Shown here piece by piece: positions 1 to 8,249 of a stretch of 64,000 nt of DNA (position 1 is its first letter; each line of letters starts with the position of its first letter). A program made the position numbers and the translations under genes. The notes beneath the pieces were generated by a model. The model saw only the letters and a program-made list of their open reading frames with translations, was not told the origin of the DNA and made no database searches. Source of the stretch: Cloacibacterium caeni (GTDB lineage: Bacteria; Bacteroidota; Bacteroidia; Flavobacteriales; Weeksellaceae); the NCBI RefSeq assembly GCF_907163125.1, contig NZ_OU015319.1, positions 744,001 through 808,000 of the forward strand. Reading direction: 5' to 3'.

Positions 1-2
1 CG

Positions 3-617
3 CTCGCAATTGGTGGATTGGCTTTGGTTTTAGCGAATGTAGACTTCCCGAATGTAACCAATGATAATATTCTAGTGGCAGTATTTGGTGGTTTCTTTTT
101 AGGAGCAGGAATCGGTTTGTCTATTAGAGGAGGTGCTGTAATTGACGGAACTGAAGTTTTAGCATTATATTTAAGTAAAAAATTAGGGACGACTATTGGA
201 GACGTTATCATCATTATCAATGTGATGATTTTCTCTGCTGCAGCGTACTTTTTAGGCGTAGAAATCGCGTTGTATTCCATGATTACGTATTTATCGGCTT
301 CTAAAACACTCGATTTTATTGTAGAAGGAATTGAAGAATACATCGGAGTAACCATTGTTTCTTCAAAATGTGATGAGATTAAAGAAATGATTTACAATAA
401 ACTAGGAAGAGGAGTTACCGTTTATAATGGTAAAAAAGGCTTCGGAAAACGAGGAATGAAAGAAGATAGCGACATTATTTTTACCGTGATTACCCGTTTA
501 GAAGTGAGCAAACTGACCACGGAATTAGAGAAAATTGCGCCAACTGCTTTCGTGGTGATGCACACGGTAAAAGATACCAAAGGTGGAATGATTAAGAAAA
601 GACCATTGAAACATTAA
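3..617 (+). CDS. YitT-family membrane protein, C-terminal part
   Basis: The reading frame is open from the first bases of the window, so this is the C-terminal part of a larger protein; the TTG near base 18 is not a credible start. The visible part has hydrophobic helices rich in Gly (FGGFFLGAGIGLSIRGGA, then a VIIIINVMIFSAAAYFLG helix), followed by a soluble tail of about 100 residues with a DUF2179-like fold. This order is that of the YitT/DUF161 family of multipass membrane proteins, whose substrate is unknown. The spacer to trxB is about 145 bp, so the two are probably separate transcription units. Confidence 0.8.
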   Translation, partial: LAIGGLALVLANVDFPNVTNDNILVAVFGGFFLGAGIGLSIRGGAVIDGTEVLALYLSKKLGTTIGDVIIIINVMIFSAAAYFLGVEIALYSMITYLSASKTLDFIVEGIEEYIGVTIVSSKCDEIKEMIYNKLGRGVTVYNGKKGFGKRGMKEDSDIIFTVITRLEVSKLTTELEKIAPTAFVVMHTVKDTKGGMIKKRPLKH

Positions 618-763
618 TTTCAACTTTTCATCATATAAAAATTTTCAAAATTGTAAAGTCAAATCAAAAATTGCTTTCATTGAAAAAATTCATCGGAGAA
701 TCATTATCAAAACAATGAAATTCACGAAATTTGCAACTCAAAAAATAACAACCCTTATATTCT

Positions 764-1705
764 ATGGAAAATAATATATTAGATTGCGTGATTGTAGGTT
801 CTGGACCATCTGGTTATACTGCTGCTATATATGCAGCCAGAGCAGATTTAAAACCTGAATTATACACTGGTTTAGAGCCAGGAGGTCAGTTGACGACTAC
901 CACCGAAGTAGAAAACTTCCCAGGTTATCCAAACGGAATTACAGGTCCTGAAATGATGATGGATTTGCAAAAACAAGCCGAAAGATTCGAAACCAAAGTA
1001 CACTATGAAATGATTACGAAAGTAGAATTTTCTAAAGAAGTAGGGGGTGTTCATAAACTTTGGGCAGGCGAAAAAGAAATTCTGGCAAAAACAGTGATTA
1101 TTTCTACAGGAGCTACTGCAAAATATTTAGGTCTAGAAGACGAGAAAAAATATTCTGGAGGTGGAGTTTCTGCTTGTGCTACTTGTGACGGATTTTTCTA
1201 CAGAGGCAAAGACGTAATCGTAGTTGGAGCAGGAGATACTGCAGCAGAAGAGGCTACTTATCTTTCTAAATTGTGTAACAAAGTGACCATGTTGGTGAGA
1301 AAGGACCATTTCAGAGCTTCTAAAGCAATGATTCATAAGGTAAACAATACACCAAATATCGAAGTGAAATTCAATCATGAATTAATTGCTATCGAAGGCG
1401 AAAATAGCTTAGTAGAAAGAGCAGTGGTCATCAATAACCAAACGCAAGAAACTTCTAAGATTGATGTTCATGGTATTTTCATCGCGATTGGTCACAAACC
1501 GAATACTGATGTTTTTGCAGGTCAAATTACCTTAGACGAAAACGGTTATATCATCACCGAAGGAAAATCTTCTAAAACCAATTTACCGGGTGTTTTCGCA
1601 GCAGGAGATGTACAAGACCACATCTACAGACAAGCGATTACAGCAGCAGGTTCTGGTTGTATGGCAGCAATAGATGCTGAACGTTATTTATCAGAATTAG
1701 AATAA
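764..1705 (+). CDS. trxB: thioredoxin-disulfide reductase
   Basis: The 313-residue product is the usual length for the low-Mr NADPH-thioredoxin reductase, a cytosolic FAD enzyme that keeps thioredoxin reduced. The N-terminus has the FAD dinucleotide motif GSGPSGYTAAIYAARA. The redox pair is CATC (Cys138 and Cys141) and the NADPH motif is VVGAGDTAAEEA. A C-terminal FAD segment, GVFAAGDVQD, is also present. The ATG at 764 puts the FAD motif about ten residues in, as expected. crcB follows after 4 bp, so the two may be cotranscribed. Confidence 0.97.
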   Translation: MENNILDCVIVGSGPSGYTAAIYAARADLKPELYTGLEPGGQLTTTTEVENFPGYPNGITGPEMMMDLQKQAERFETKVHYEMITKVEFSKEVGGVHKLWAGEKEILAKTVIISTGATAKYLGLEDEKKYSGGGVSACATCDGFFYRGKDVIVVGAGDTAAEEATYLSKLCNKVTMLVRKDHFRASKAMIHKVNNTPNIEVKFNHELIAIEGENSLVERAVVINNQTQETSKIDVHGIFIAIGHKPNTDVFAGQITLDENGYIITEGKSSKTNLPGVFAAGDVQDHIYRQAITAAGSGCMAAIDAERYLSELE

Positions 1706-1709
1706 ATCA

Positions 1710-2075
1710 TTGAAAACCTTAGTTTACATATTTTTAGGAGGCGGATTAGGGAGTGTAATGCGGTATTTGGTATCGTTTTACACTTCCAAATTCCTTTCTA
1801 TTGGGAGTTTTCCTCTCGGAACATTCTTGGTAAACCTCATCGGATGCTTTTTAATAGGACTTTTTTCGTCTTATTTTATTAAAGTAGACAATTCCCTTAA
1901 ATTTCTATTGATTACAGGTTTTTGTGGTGGTTTTACCACGTTTTCTACTTTCGCGGCAGAAAACTATTCTTTATTACAAAATCAAAATTATATCGTGCTT
2001 ATTTCTTATGTTTTATTGAGCATAATCTTAGGGATTATAGCAGTAATATTGGGTTTTCAGGCAGCAAATAATTAA
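1710..2075 (+). CDS. crcB: CrcB/Fluc fluoride channel
   Basis: A 121-residue hydrophobic protein with four predicted helices. The family signatures are GGGLGSVMRYLVS near the N-terminus, GTFLVNLIGCFLIG in helix 2, and the TGFCGGFTTFSTFA segment that lines the pore. Fluc channels are dual-topology dimers that export fluoride. The start is a TTG 4 bp after the trxB stop; no ATG precedes the conserved GGGLGS segment. I see no fluoride riboswitch, and the tight spacing suggests transcription with trxB. Confidence 0.92.
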   Translation: MKTLVYIFLGGGLGSVMRYLVSFYTSKFLSIGSFPLGTFLVNLIGCFLIGLFSSYFIKVDNSLKFLLITGFCGGFTTFSTFAAENYSLLQNQNYIVLISYVLLSIILGIIAVILGFQAANN

Positions 2076-2133
2076 TTTTTGATGTTGAAAATTAATGCGT
2101 TATAAAAAATGTAAAAAAATGTAAAAAAATAAT

Positions 2134-2164
2134 TTTGTCAGAATTTAAAAAGGTTCTATATTTG
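2134..2164 (+). promoter_or_regulatory. Bacteroidota-type promoter for tRNA-Ser
   Basis: TTTG at 2134-2137, exactly 19 bp, then TATATTTG at 2157-2164. This is a full match to the Bacteroidota primary sigma consensus TTTG-N19-TAnnTTTG. It lies 28 bp before the tRNA 5' end. Confidence 0.8.
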
Positions 2165-2192
2165 CACCACTGAAAACGAGATAATCGTTTCT

Positions 2193-2277
2193 GGAGAAAT
2201 GGCAGAGTGGTCGATTGCGGCAGTCTTGAAAACTGTTGACTGTAACAGGTCCGGGGGTTCGAATCCCTCTTTCTCCG
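2193..2277 (+). tRNA. tRNA-Ser (anticodon UGA)
   Basis: The acceptor stem GGAGAAA (2193-2199) pairs with TTTCTCC (2270-2276), with discriminator G2277. The anticodon loop CTTGAAA carries TGA, and there is a long variable arm as in serine tRNAs. The T arm contains GGTTCGAATCC. CCA is not encoded. A tyrosine-recombinase gene starts 260 bp downstream, so the 3' end of this tRNA is a candidate integration target. Confidence 0.96.
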
Positions 2278-2300
2278 CAAGTTGAAAAACAAAATCAAAC

Positions 2301-2336
2301 AAAACCCACTAAACTTCAATGTTTAGTGGGTTTTTT
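2301..2336 (+). terminator. rho-independent terminator after tRNA-Ser
   Basis: AAAACCCACTAAAC, loop TTCAAT, GTTTAGTGGG and six T. The stem is about 13 bp and the loop is short, 24 bp after the tRNA. Confidence 0.85.
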
Positions 2337-2392
2337 ATTTTCTGTGGTATTCAATTTTTTCAATAATTCTTAAAATTTAGGTGTCTTAAAAG

Positions 2393-2423
2393 GTGTCACT
2401 TATTTTAGTCTACCAAGTGACTC
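2393..2423. repeat. inverted repeat upstream of the integrase gene
   Basis: GTGTCACTT (2393-2401) and AAGTGACTC (2415-2423) form an 8-of-9 inverted repeat with a 13-bp spacer. It lies between the tRNA and the integrase gene, where arm-type or core recombinase sites would be expected. The function is inferred from position only. Confidence 0.4.
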
Positions 2424-2538
2424 CTCGAAATTTAGAAACTCCATTTAAAAGACAGTTTAGAGAGTGTTTCAATTTTTGTACATCTTGATTTTATAGGAAT
2501 TTAAAATTAAATTGTTTAACAAATAAAATCACCACATT

Positions 2539-3774
2539 ATGAATTCTACAGTATCTGTTCTTTTCTACATTAAGAGAGCAAAAGTTAATAAGGATGGCAT
2601 TTGTCCAATCTATGTTAGAGTAACGGTTAATTCCAAAAGATTTGAATTTAGTTCTAATAAATTTGTTGCTCCAGATAAATGGTCAGCAGAAGCTTCTAAA
2701 ATTAAAGGCAACAATGAAGAAGCTAGACTTATTAATAAACATCTTGAACTACTCAAATTTCAAATTTTAGAAGCTGAGAATAAATTAATTATAAAAAATG
2801 TACCAATTAGTGCAGACAGTCTAAGAGAAGAAATATTGGGAGTAAACACCACAAATAGAATGTTAATTCCCATATTTAGAGATCATAATGAAAAAATTAA
2901 AGTGCTCGTTGGTACGGATTATTCTCCAGGAACTCTAGAGAGATATAATACATCATTAAAACATACCCAAGATTTTCTTATGTGGAAGTTCCAAAAAGGG
3001 GATATTGACATTGTTGATATTGACCATGCTTTTATTACCGATTACGAATTTTGGTTAAGAAGTGTAAGAAAATGCGCAAATAATACTGCAGTTAAATATA
3101 TTAAAAATTTCAAAAAAATTATCAGAATTTGTATGGCAAATGGGTGGTTAGATAAAGACCCATTTATCAATTATAAGTCTAAAGTTAAAGTTGTCGAAAG
3201 AGTTTTTTTAACCCATACTGAAATCCAAACTCTACTAAATAAAAGTTTTGTTTCAGAAAGACTAGAATTGGTAAGAGACATTTTTATTTTCAGCTGCTTC
3301 ACTGGGCTGGCTTATGTGGATGTGAAAAAATTGACCAAAGAAAATCTAAATATTGGCATTGATGGCAATAAGTGGATTTTTACCCATAGACAAAAAACTG
3401 ACACTCCTTCAAGAATTCCTATTCTTCCAACGGCTGAGGGTATTCTTGAAAAATACAAAGATCATCCTCAATGTATTAATTCTAATATCTTACTCCCTAT
3501 TCTAAGCAATCAAAAAATGAATGCTTACCTCAAAGAAATTGCAGATGTTTGCGAGATTAATAAAGAGCTTACTTTCCATATTGCTAGACATACTTTTGCT
3601 ACTACTGTCACTCTCTCAAATGGTGTTCCGATAGAGAGTGTAAGTAAGATGCTTGGTCACACGAATATAAAGACTACACAGCATTATGCTAAAATTTTAG
3701 ATCAAAAAATTTCCACAGATATGCAGGTTTTAAAAGACAGATTAAAAGATTTGGAAATTTCTAAAATATCATAA
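2539..3774 (+). CDS. tyrosine recombinase (IntDOT-like integrase)
   Basis: A 411-residue integrase with the Bacteroidota layout: arm-binding N-terminus (SVLFYIKRAKVNKDGICPIYVRV), SAM-like core-binding domain (about 105-220), and C-terminal catalytic domain. Catalytic residues seen are HIARH (His347, Arg350), LGHTN, and nucleophile Tyr383 in THHY-like context (TTQHYAKI). The first catalytic Arg of the family is replaced in TGLAYVDVKKL, as in IntDOT-type enzymes. It lies next to tRNA-Ser and ahead of RteC and an excisionase-like gene, which fits an integrative element. A strong terminator follows at 3863. Confidence 0.93.
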   Translation: MNSTVSVLFYIKRAKVNKDGICPIYVRVTVNSKRFEFSSNKFVAPDKWSAEASKIKGNNEEARLINKHLELLKFQILEAENKLIIKNVPISADSLREEILGVNTTNRMLIPIFRDHNEKIKVLVGTDYSPGTLERYNTSLKHTQDFLMWKFQKGDIDIVDIDHAFITDYEFWLRSVRKCANNTAVKYIKNFKKIIRICMANGWLDKDPFINYKSKVKVVERVFLTHTEIQTLLNKSFVSERLELVRDIFIFSCFTGLAYVDVKKLTKENLNIGIDGNKWIFTHRQKTDTPSRIPILPTAEGILEKYKDHPQCINSNILLPILSNQKMNAYLKEIADVCEINKELTFHIARHTFATTVTLSNGVPIESVSKMLGHTNIKTTQHYAKILDQKISTDMQVLKDRLKDLEISKIS

Positions 3775-3862
3775 CATCATAAGTGTGTTATGTAAAATAG
3801 TTGTAATTTATTTGTTGCATAATTTTTATGTTCTAAAATTTTCAAGAAATAAATATTTTAGG

Positions 3863-3892
3863 AGCGTATTTTTGAAATACGCTTTTTTTTTT
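3863..3892 (+). terminator. terminator after the integrase gene
   Basis: AGCGTATTT, loop TTG, AAATACGCT and about ten T. A 9-bp perfect stem placed between the integrase stop and the RteC start; it separates the two transcription units. Confidence 0.85.
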
Positions 3893-3906
3893 ATAAACTA
3901 AATAAC

Positions 3907-4752
3907 TTGGAATCGAAATCAATTAAACTACTAACGGAATTGAATAGACAAATTCAGTTCTTAGAATCGGAATTTGAAGATGAAATTATTAAAACAGAAA
4001 AAAACATTGAACTTATTTACTTATCAATTGAAAAATTAAAGAATGTTGTTTCTAATTACAACTTTAAAACTTGTATTGAGGAAATAAAATTCTTTAAGGA
4101 AATAAAACCAAAATTCACTTCTAAGTTAATTTACAATAACAATATTCTTAGAATTGAAACCAATAAGCCTATTGGCAGTAATCAGATAGTTATTAATTAC
4201 TACCAGAAAGAACAGAAGAAAATTAAATATTTTTTTGAAGATAATTTAGAATTCTACAAGTACTATCGTACCAATTCAAATTATCTTGATGAAAAATATT
4301 TCACTAGAAATAATCATGATTTTAAATTGAATCTGGAAACCTGTTATGTTTCCATAGATAAAACATTTTCTACTTCCCATGATTTGAAATTAGCCAAACT
4401 CATTGCTAATGATTTGCTCTCAATATACTTAGAGAATAAGATCATTCAGCAAGAAAACTTAAAGCTCAAACATACCCAACGCAACCTCAACTCAAAACTT
4501 ACTTGGACAGGTTCAAAAATAGCACTCACAGAACTAATTTATGCCCTTCAAACGGAAGGTGTTTTCAATAATGGGACTGCTAGCTTGAAAGATATTGCCG
4601 AAACTTTCGAAGAATTATTTGGAATAGATTTAGGTCAGTACAGACGTAACTTCTTAGAAATCAGAACTAGAAGAGAAGATAGAACAAGGTTTTTAAATTC
4701 TTTAAAGAGCAATCTAATCAGAAGAATGGATGATTCTGATGAATTTTATTAA
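3907..4752 (+). CDS. RteC-domain protein
   Basis: A 281-residue protein matching the RteC family of Bacteroidota conjugative and mobilizable elements. In CTnDOT, RteC is the activator of excision genes. Visible family segments are FFKEIKPKFTSKLIY (about residue 62), the STSHDLKLAKLIANDLL block (about 157), and the C-terminal LTWTGSKIALTELIYAL and FGIDLGQYRRNFLEIR blocks. The start is a TTG; no in-frame ATG lies before the conserved region. The position between the integrase and an excisionase-like HTH protein supports a role in element control. Confidence 0.85.
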   Translation: MESKSIKLLTELNRQIQFLESEFEDEIIKTEKNIELIYLSIEKLKNVVSNYNFKTCIEEIKFFKEIKPKFTSKLIYNNNILRIETNKPIGSNQIVINYYQKEQKKIKYFFEDNLEFYKYYRTNSNYLDEKYFTRNNHDFKLNLETCYVSIDKTFSTSHDLKLAKLIANDLLSIYLENKIIQQENLKLKHTQRNLNSKLTWTGSKIALTELIYALQTEGVFNNGTASLKDIAETFEELFGIDLGQYRRNFLEIRTRREDRTRFLNSLKSNLIRRMDDSDEFY

Positions 4753-4834
4753 TTTTTTTATACCCAACGCAGTCTCCGTTGTGAATGAATTATCATCAAA
4801 TCTTACAAATTTGCCTTAATTAAATTTTATAATT

Positions 4835-5095
4835 ATGGCAGTTAACATTTTAACAAAAGAAGACCTACAGGATTTTAAAGCAGATTTACTTGTAGAGATT
4901 ACAAAATTACTTCAACCGAAAAATAAAGAACATAAGCAATGGCTTCGTTCTTCAGAAGTAAAAACGATTCTCAAAATTTCTTCAGGTACCTTGCAAACGT
5001 TGCGTATTAATGGCACCCTCCGTTTCTCAAAAATCGGGGGTACCCTTTACTACAGTTATGATGATATTGAAAAATTGCTGCAGTCCAATAATTAA
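4835..5095 (+). CDS. excisionase-like helix-turn-helix protein
   Basis: An 86-residue protein. The first half is a coiled stretch (KEDLQDFKADLLVEITKLL). The second half is a MerR/HTH_17-type winged helix: WLRSSEVKTILKISSGTLQ, then LRINGTLRFSKIGGTLYYS and an acidic end, DDIEKLL. Such proteins sit beside integrases and RteC genes in Bacteroidota elements and act as excisionase or regulator. No DNA target can be named from the sequence. A palindrome follows at 5134. Confidence 0.75.
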   Translation: MAVNILTKEDLQDFKADLLVEITKLLQPKNKEHKQWLRSSEVKTILKISSGTLQTLRINGTLRFSKIGGTLYYSYDDIEKLLQSNN

Positions 5096-5133
5096 ATTCT
5101 AAACTAAAATCCTACTTCCTCCCTCAGCTTTTT

Positions 5134-5181
5134 AGTGTAGAAATTTCTCCCTTTAGATAAGGGGGAAACAATTTCTACACT
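5134..5181. repeat. long hairpin downstream of the HTH gene
   Basis: AGTGTAGAAATT (5134-5145) and AATTTCTACACT (5170-5181) are perfect 12-bp inverted repeats around a 24-base centre that contains TCTCCCTTTAG and GGGGGAAAC. There is no T tract, so it is not a clear terminator. A related palindrome with the same centre lies at 17013-17056. Confidence 0.6.
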
Positions 5182-5233
5182 TTAGGGTTGGGAATACCAT
5201 CTATTTTCTATCAACAAAATCCATCTTTTAAGA

Positions 5234-6136
5234 ATGAATTATATTAAACACCTTACCGGTTTTTTTGAAAAAGTTGCACAGGATAGAAATCTCAATGCAA
5301 CTCATGTGAGCCTTTATGTTGCTCTGTTTCAATTCTGGAATTTTAACCGTTTCAAAAATCCAATAAGCATATCCAGAGACGAAGTAATGAGAATCAGCAA
5401 AATAAGTTCAAAAGCTACATATCACAAATGCCTAAAAAACCTCCATGCTTTAGGATATTTTGACTATCAGCCTTCTTACAATCCATTCAAAGGAAGCCAG
5501 ATAGTCATGTTTGATTTTTCCGAGGATTTAAAGCCTCTGTCTAAAAACGCTAAGACATCATCTGAACAAGTTATTGAAATAGTTGATAAACAAGCTCTAA
5601 TCAACAAAAGAACAACTTCTAAGGTAGGTATTAAACAAGCTTTAGTACCTATTATAAACAATATAAACATTACAAAAGAATCAAACGAAAATAAAGAGGG
5701 AGCACCCATTCCCAAAATCAATTATCAATTTTTTAATAATTCAAATTCACTGAACCAAAATTTAGCTTATCAGTATACAATTCCTGAAAACAGTTTTTTA
5801 AAAAAAGAAAAAAGTTGCGCCAAAAAAGAAAAAGAACAATGGAACGATACTACCGAAAATTTGAATGTTGAAAATATCATTCCACCACCATTTGAAGAGC
5901 TGATTAATTTTTTCAAAGAATTAAATGCCCCATTAATTGAAGCTCAGAAATTTTTTAATCATTATGAGTCAAACGGCTGGTTAGTAGCTGGAAAATCTAA
6001 AATGAAAAACTGGAAAGCTTCTGTAGAAAATTGGTTAGAAAAATCAAATAGATTTAATTCTATTTCTCCAAATCATATACCATCCCCTAAAAATCTCCAA
6101 GCCACCACCAACAAAAGCTACAAAGAACCACTCTAA
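5234..6136 (+). CDS. phage-type replication initiator-like protein
   Basis: A 300-residue protein. The N-terminal 100 residues look like a winged helix (HVSLYVALFQFWNFNRF, then SISRDEVMRISKISSKATYH). A Lys- and Asn-rich middle is poorly conserved. The C-terminus (EAQKFFNHYESNGWLVAG, then MKNWKASVENWLEKS) resembles the end of phage replisome organizers of the DnaD/DnaT type. It is followed after 11 bp by a DnaC-like ATPase. Initiator plus loader is a common replication pair on phages and mobile elements. The role is inferred from the two ends and the pairing; the family name is uncertain. Confidence 0.6.
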   Translation: MNYIKHLTGFFEKVAQDRNLNATHVSLYVALFQFWNFNRFKNPISISRDEVMRISKISSKATYHKCLKNLHALGYFDYQPSYNPFKGSQIVMFDFSEDLKPLSKNAKTSSEQVIEIVDKQALINKRTTSKVGIKQALVPIINNINITKESNENKEGAPIPKINYQFFNNSNSLNQNLAYQYTIPENSFLKKEKSCAKKEKEQWNDTTENLNVENIIPPPFEELINFFKELNAPLIEAQKFFNHYESNGWLVAGKSKMKNWKASVENWLEKSNRFNSISPNHIPSPKNLQATTNKSYKEPL

Positions 6137-6147
6137 AAACTTAACCT

Positions 6148-6792
6148 ATGACTTTCCCTACCACACTGATAGAAACCCGATACGATTATTACAAAATCAT
6201 TCCACAGTTCAAAAAATTCGCTTCCGAATTTGTTGGCAAAAAATATCTCATTCCAGATGAAGAAAAACCCATAGTCTTTGCCGTCCTCGCATGGATGCTA
6301 CAGGACGATTTAGTAGCCAAAGAAATGGACTTCGACCTTCAGAAAGGAATTCTCCTTTCTGGTCCTATTGGTTGCGGAAAAACCACCTTATTTAAGCTCA
6401 TGCAAAAATTCACCAGTTCTACTCAAAACAAATTTGGTATTGTTTCCACTCGCCAAATCGTTTCAGAGTTCATGCAGTCTGGCTATCAAGTTTTAGAAAA
6501 TTATTCCAAAGGCAATTTTTCCCACGATGCCCGAAAACCAAAAATCTATTGCTTTGACGATTTAGGCATTGAAACCTCATCAAAATACTACGGAAATGAT
6601 TGCAATGTCATGGCAGAAATCCTCCTCACTCGATATGACTTATTCAAAGATAGAGGGCTAATCACACACCTCACCACCAATTTATCAGCTGCAGAAATAG
6701 AATCCATTTATGGGAATAGGCTCCGTTCCCGAATGAGAGAAATGTTCAATCTTTTTGGCTATGACCAAAGCTCCAACGATAAAAGGAAGTGA
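6148..6792 (+). CDS. DnaC/IstB-like AAA+ ATPase
   Basis: A 214-residue P-loop ATPase. The Walker A motif is GPIGCGKTT (72-80) and Walker B is YCFDDLG (134-140). A sensor-1-like THLTTN is at 173-178, and an arginine-rich YGNRLRSRMREMF lies near residue 188. Size and motifs fit helicase loaders of the DnaC type. With the preceding gene it would load the host replicative helicase onto the element. An IstB-like transposition helper is less likely because no IS21 transposase is nearby. Confidence 0.75.
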   Translation: MTFPTTLIETRYDYYKIIPQFKKFASEFVGKKYLIPDEEKPIVFAVLAWMLQDDLVAKEMDFDLQKGILLSGPIGCGKTTLFKLMQKFTSSTQNKFGIVSTRQIVSEFMQSGYQVLENYSKGNFSHDARKPKIYCFDDLGIETSSKYYGNDCNVMAEILLTRYDLFKDRGLITHLTTNLSAAEIESIYGNRLRSRMREMFNLFGYDQSSNDKRK

Positions 6793-6948
6793 TTGTATTA
6801 AAATGTAAATTTTATTTTTCTAAATTAGCGACTTAAATAAAACTAATAATGAGCAAATTAATTAAGAAGATAAATTTACTAGAATTTACTTTATACCATC
6901 TGACTAGTCCTAAAAAACCGATACAGATTATAGGACAAAAATAAATAA

Positions 6949-7800
6949 TTAAACCAAAGTAAAAACGTTTTTGCTTTGGTTTTTGTTTTTATAGGTTTTG
7001 ATTTTTAATTTTTCTTGTTTGTGCATTTGGTTCGGAGTAAGATAATGATTAGAAAAATGAGGCCTTAATTCATTATAAATTTTAATTGATTCGTCTACTA
7101 TTTTTCTTTTGATTTTTGTTTCAACATCAAATTTATCAATATCAAATTCTTGTTTTAAAATTCCATTTATTCTCTCTGCCACCGCATTTTCATAAGGGTC
7201 AGAGTTTTGAGTCATGCTACATTTAATATTGTTTTTTTCTAAGATTCTTTGATATTCATCACTACAGTATTGTAATCCTCTGTCTGAGTGATGAATTATT
7301 GATTTTAGAACAGGTTCCTGATTTTTTATCGCTTTATTTAATGCCAATAGACTTCCTTCTGTTGTTAAGTTTTCGGCAACATGATGCCCCACAATTTTCT
7401 TGGAATACGCATCAGTTATTAAACTTAAATAACTTGGGTTTTTTCTATTTCCAATGTAGGTAATATCTGCTACCCAAACTTGGTTGGGTTTTGTAACTTG
7501 ATAATCTGACACTAAATTTTTATGCTTTCTAAAGCGATGATGGGAGTTCGTGGTAACGTGGTAACTCCTTTTGGGTATTATTAATAAATGGTTGGCCCGT
7601 AAAATATTAAAAAATTTATCCCTTCCAATTTTTAGCTCTTTTAAAGGTTCGCTTAATAAAAAATACAGTTTCCTTCCGCCAAGTTTTGGCATCTTTATTC
7701 GGATATCTTCCACTAAATCCACCACTTGTTCTGCTTTATTCCTACAGGCTTTACTACGCTTTGTACTTCTATAATAGACTTGTCTATTCCAACCAAACAA
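6949..7800 (-). CDS. IS3-family transposase OrfB (DDE integrase domain)
   Basis: The frame from 7800 gives 283 residues with an rve-type catalytic core: VWVADITYIG (first Asp), IIHHSDRGLQY (second Asp) and NAVAERINGILKQEF (Glu), spaced as in IS3 transposases. The TTG at 7800 is probably not the real start. The frame is open upstream into the end of orfA in the -1 register, so OrfB is expected as an OrfAB fusion made by -1 frameshifting on the A-rich run complementary to 7821-7832. Confidence 0.9.
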   Translation of the reverse strand: MFGWNRQVYYRSTKRSKACRNKAEQVVDLVEDIRIKMPKLGGRKLYFLLSEPLKELKIGRDKFFNILRANHLLIIPKRSYHVTTNSHHRFRKHKNLVSDYQVTKPNQVWVADITYIGNRKNPSYLSLITDAYSKKIVGHHVAENLTTEGSLLALNKAIKNQEPVLKSIIHHSDRGLQYCSDEYQRILEKNNIKCSMTQNSDPYENAVAERINGILKQEFDIDKFDVETKIKRKIVDESIKIYNELRPHFSNHYLTPNQMHKQEKLKIKTYKNKNQSKNVFTLV

Positions 7801-7814
7801 TCCACAGGTAAAAA

Positions 7815-8249
7815 TTAGGGTTTCTTTTTCTTCTCTGCGGAAGTCATTGATTGTTCGGGTGGTAAGTTTTTTCTGATATCAATTTGATACTCTTTTTCTG
7901 CAAGGTTTATCATCATATCAAAAATGATGGCCTTTTTATCTGCAACATAAGCCTGTTTTTCTAAAAATGCTTTCTGTTTTTGAAGCAGTTTTACTTCAGC
8001 TTCTAACTCCATGATGCGTTGTTCTGGTGTTTTAGACATATTGGTTGGTGTTTGGTTTTCCCAATCAAAGTTACCATATTTTCTTAACCAACTCACTACT
8101 GTAGAGCGTGATTGGATACCGTACTTTTTCTTGCAAGCGGTAATTCCTAGTTTTCCTTCTTCGATATCTTTCACGATTTGAAGTTTTAAACTTAAACTGT
8201 AATCTTTCTGTGTTCGCTTTAAATAAAGCATTTCTTGTTGTTCTTGCAT
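7815..8249 (-). CDS. IS3-family transposase OrfA
   Basis: A 144-residue protein with an N-terminal HTH for binding the terminal repeats (SLSLKLQIVKDIEEGK, then KKKYGIQSRSTVVSWLRKYG). A leucine-zipper stretch for multimer formation follows (RIMELEAEVKLLQKQKAFLE). It ends in a Lys-rich tail encoded by the run where ribosomes can slip into orfB. Length and layout are typical of IS3 OrfA. Confidence 0.88.
   Translation of the reverse strand: MQEQQEMLYLKRTQKDYSLSLKLQIVKDIEEGKLGITACKKKYGIQSRSTVVSWLRKYGNFDWENQTPTNMSKTPEQRIMELEAEVKLLQKQKAFLEKQAYVADKKAIIFDMMINLAEKEYQIDIRKNLPPEQSMTSAEKKKKP

Noticed and set aside
1706-1712. Fluoride riboswitch before crcB
   Set aside because: The gap to trxB is only 4 bp; no room for an aptamer.
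2539-3774. Integron integrase for the cassette array
   Set aside because: It has the arm-binding domain of IntDOT-type integrases, lies beside a tRNA and is 22 kb away; nothing suggests an IntI.
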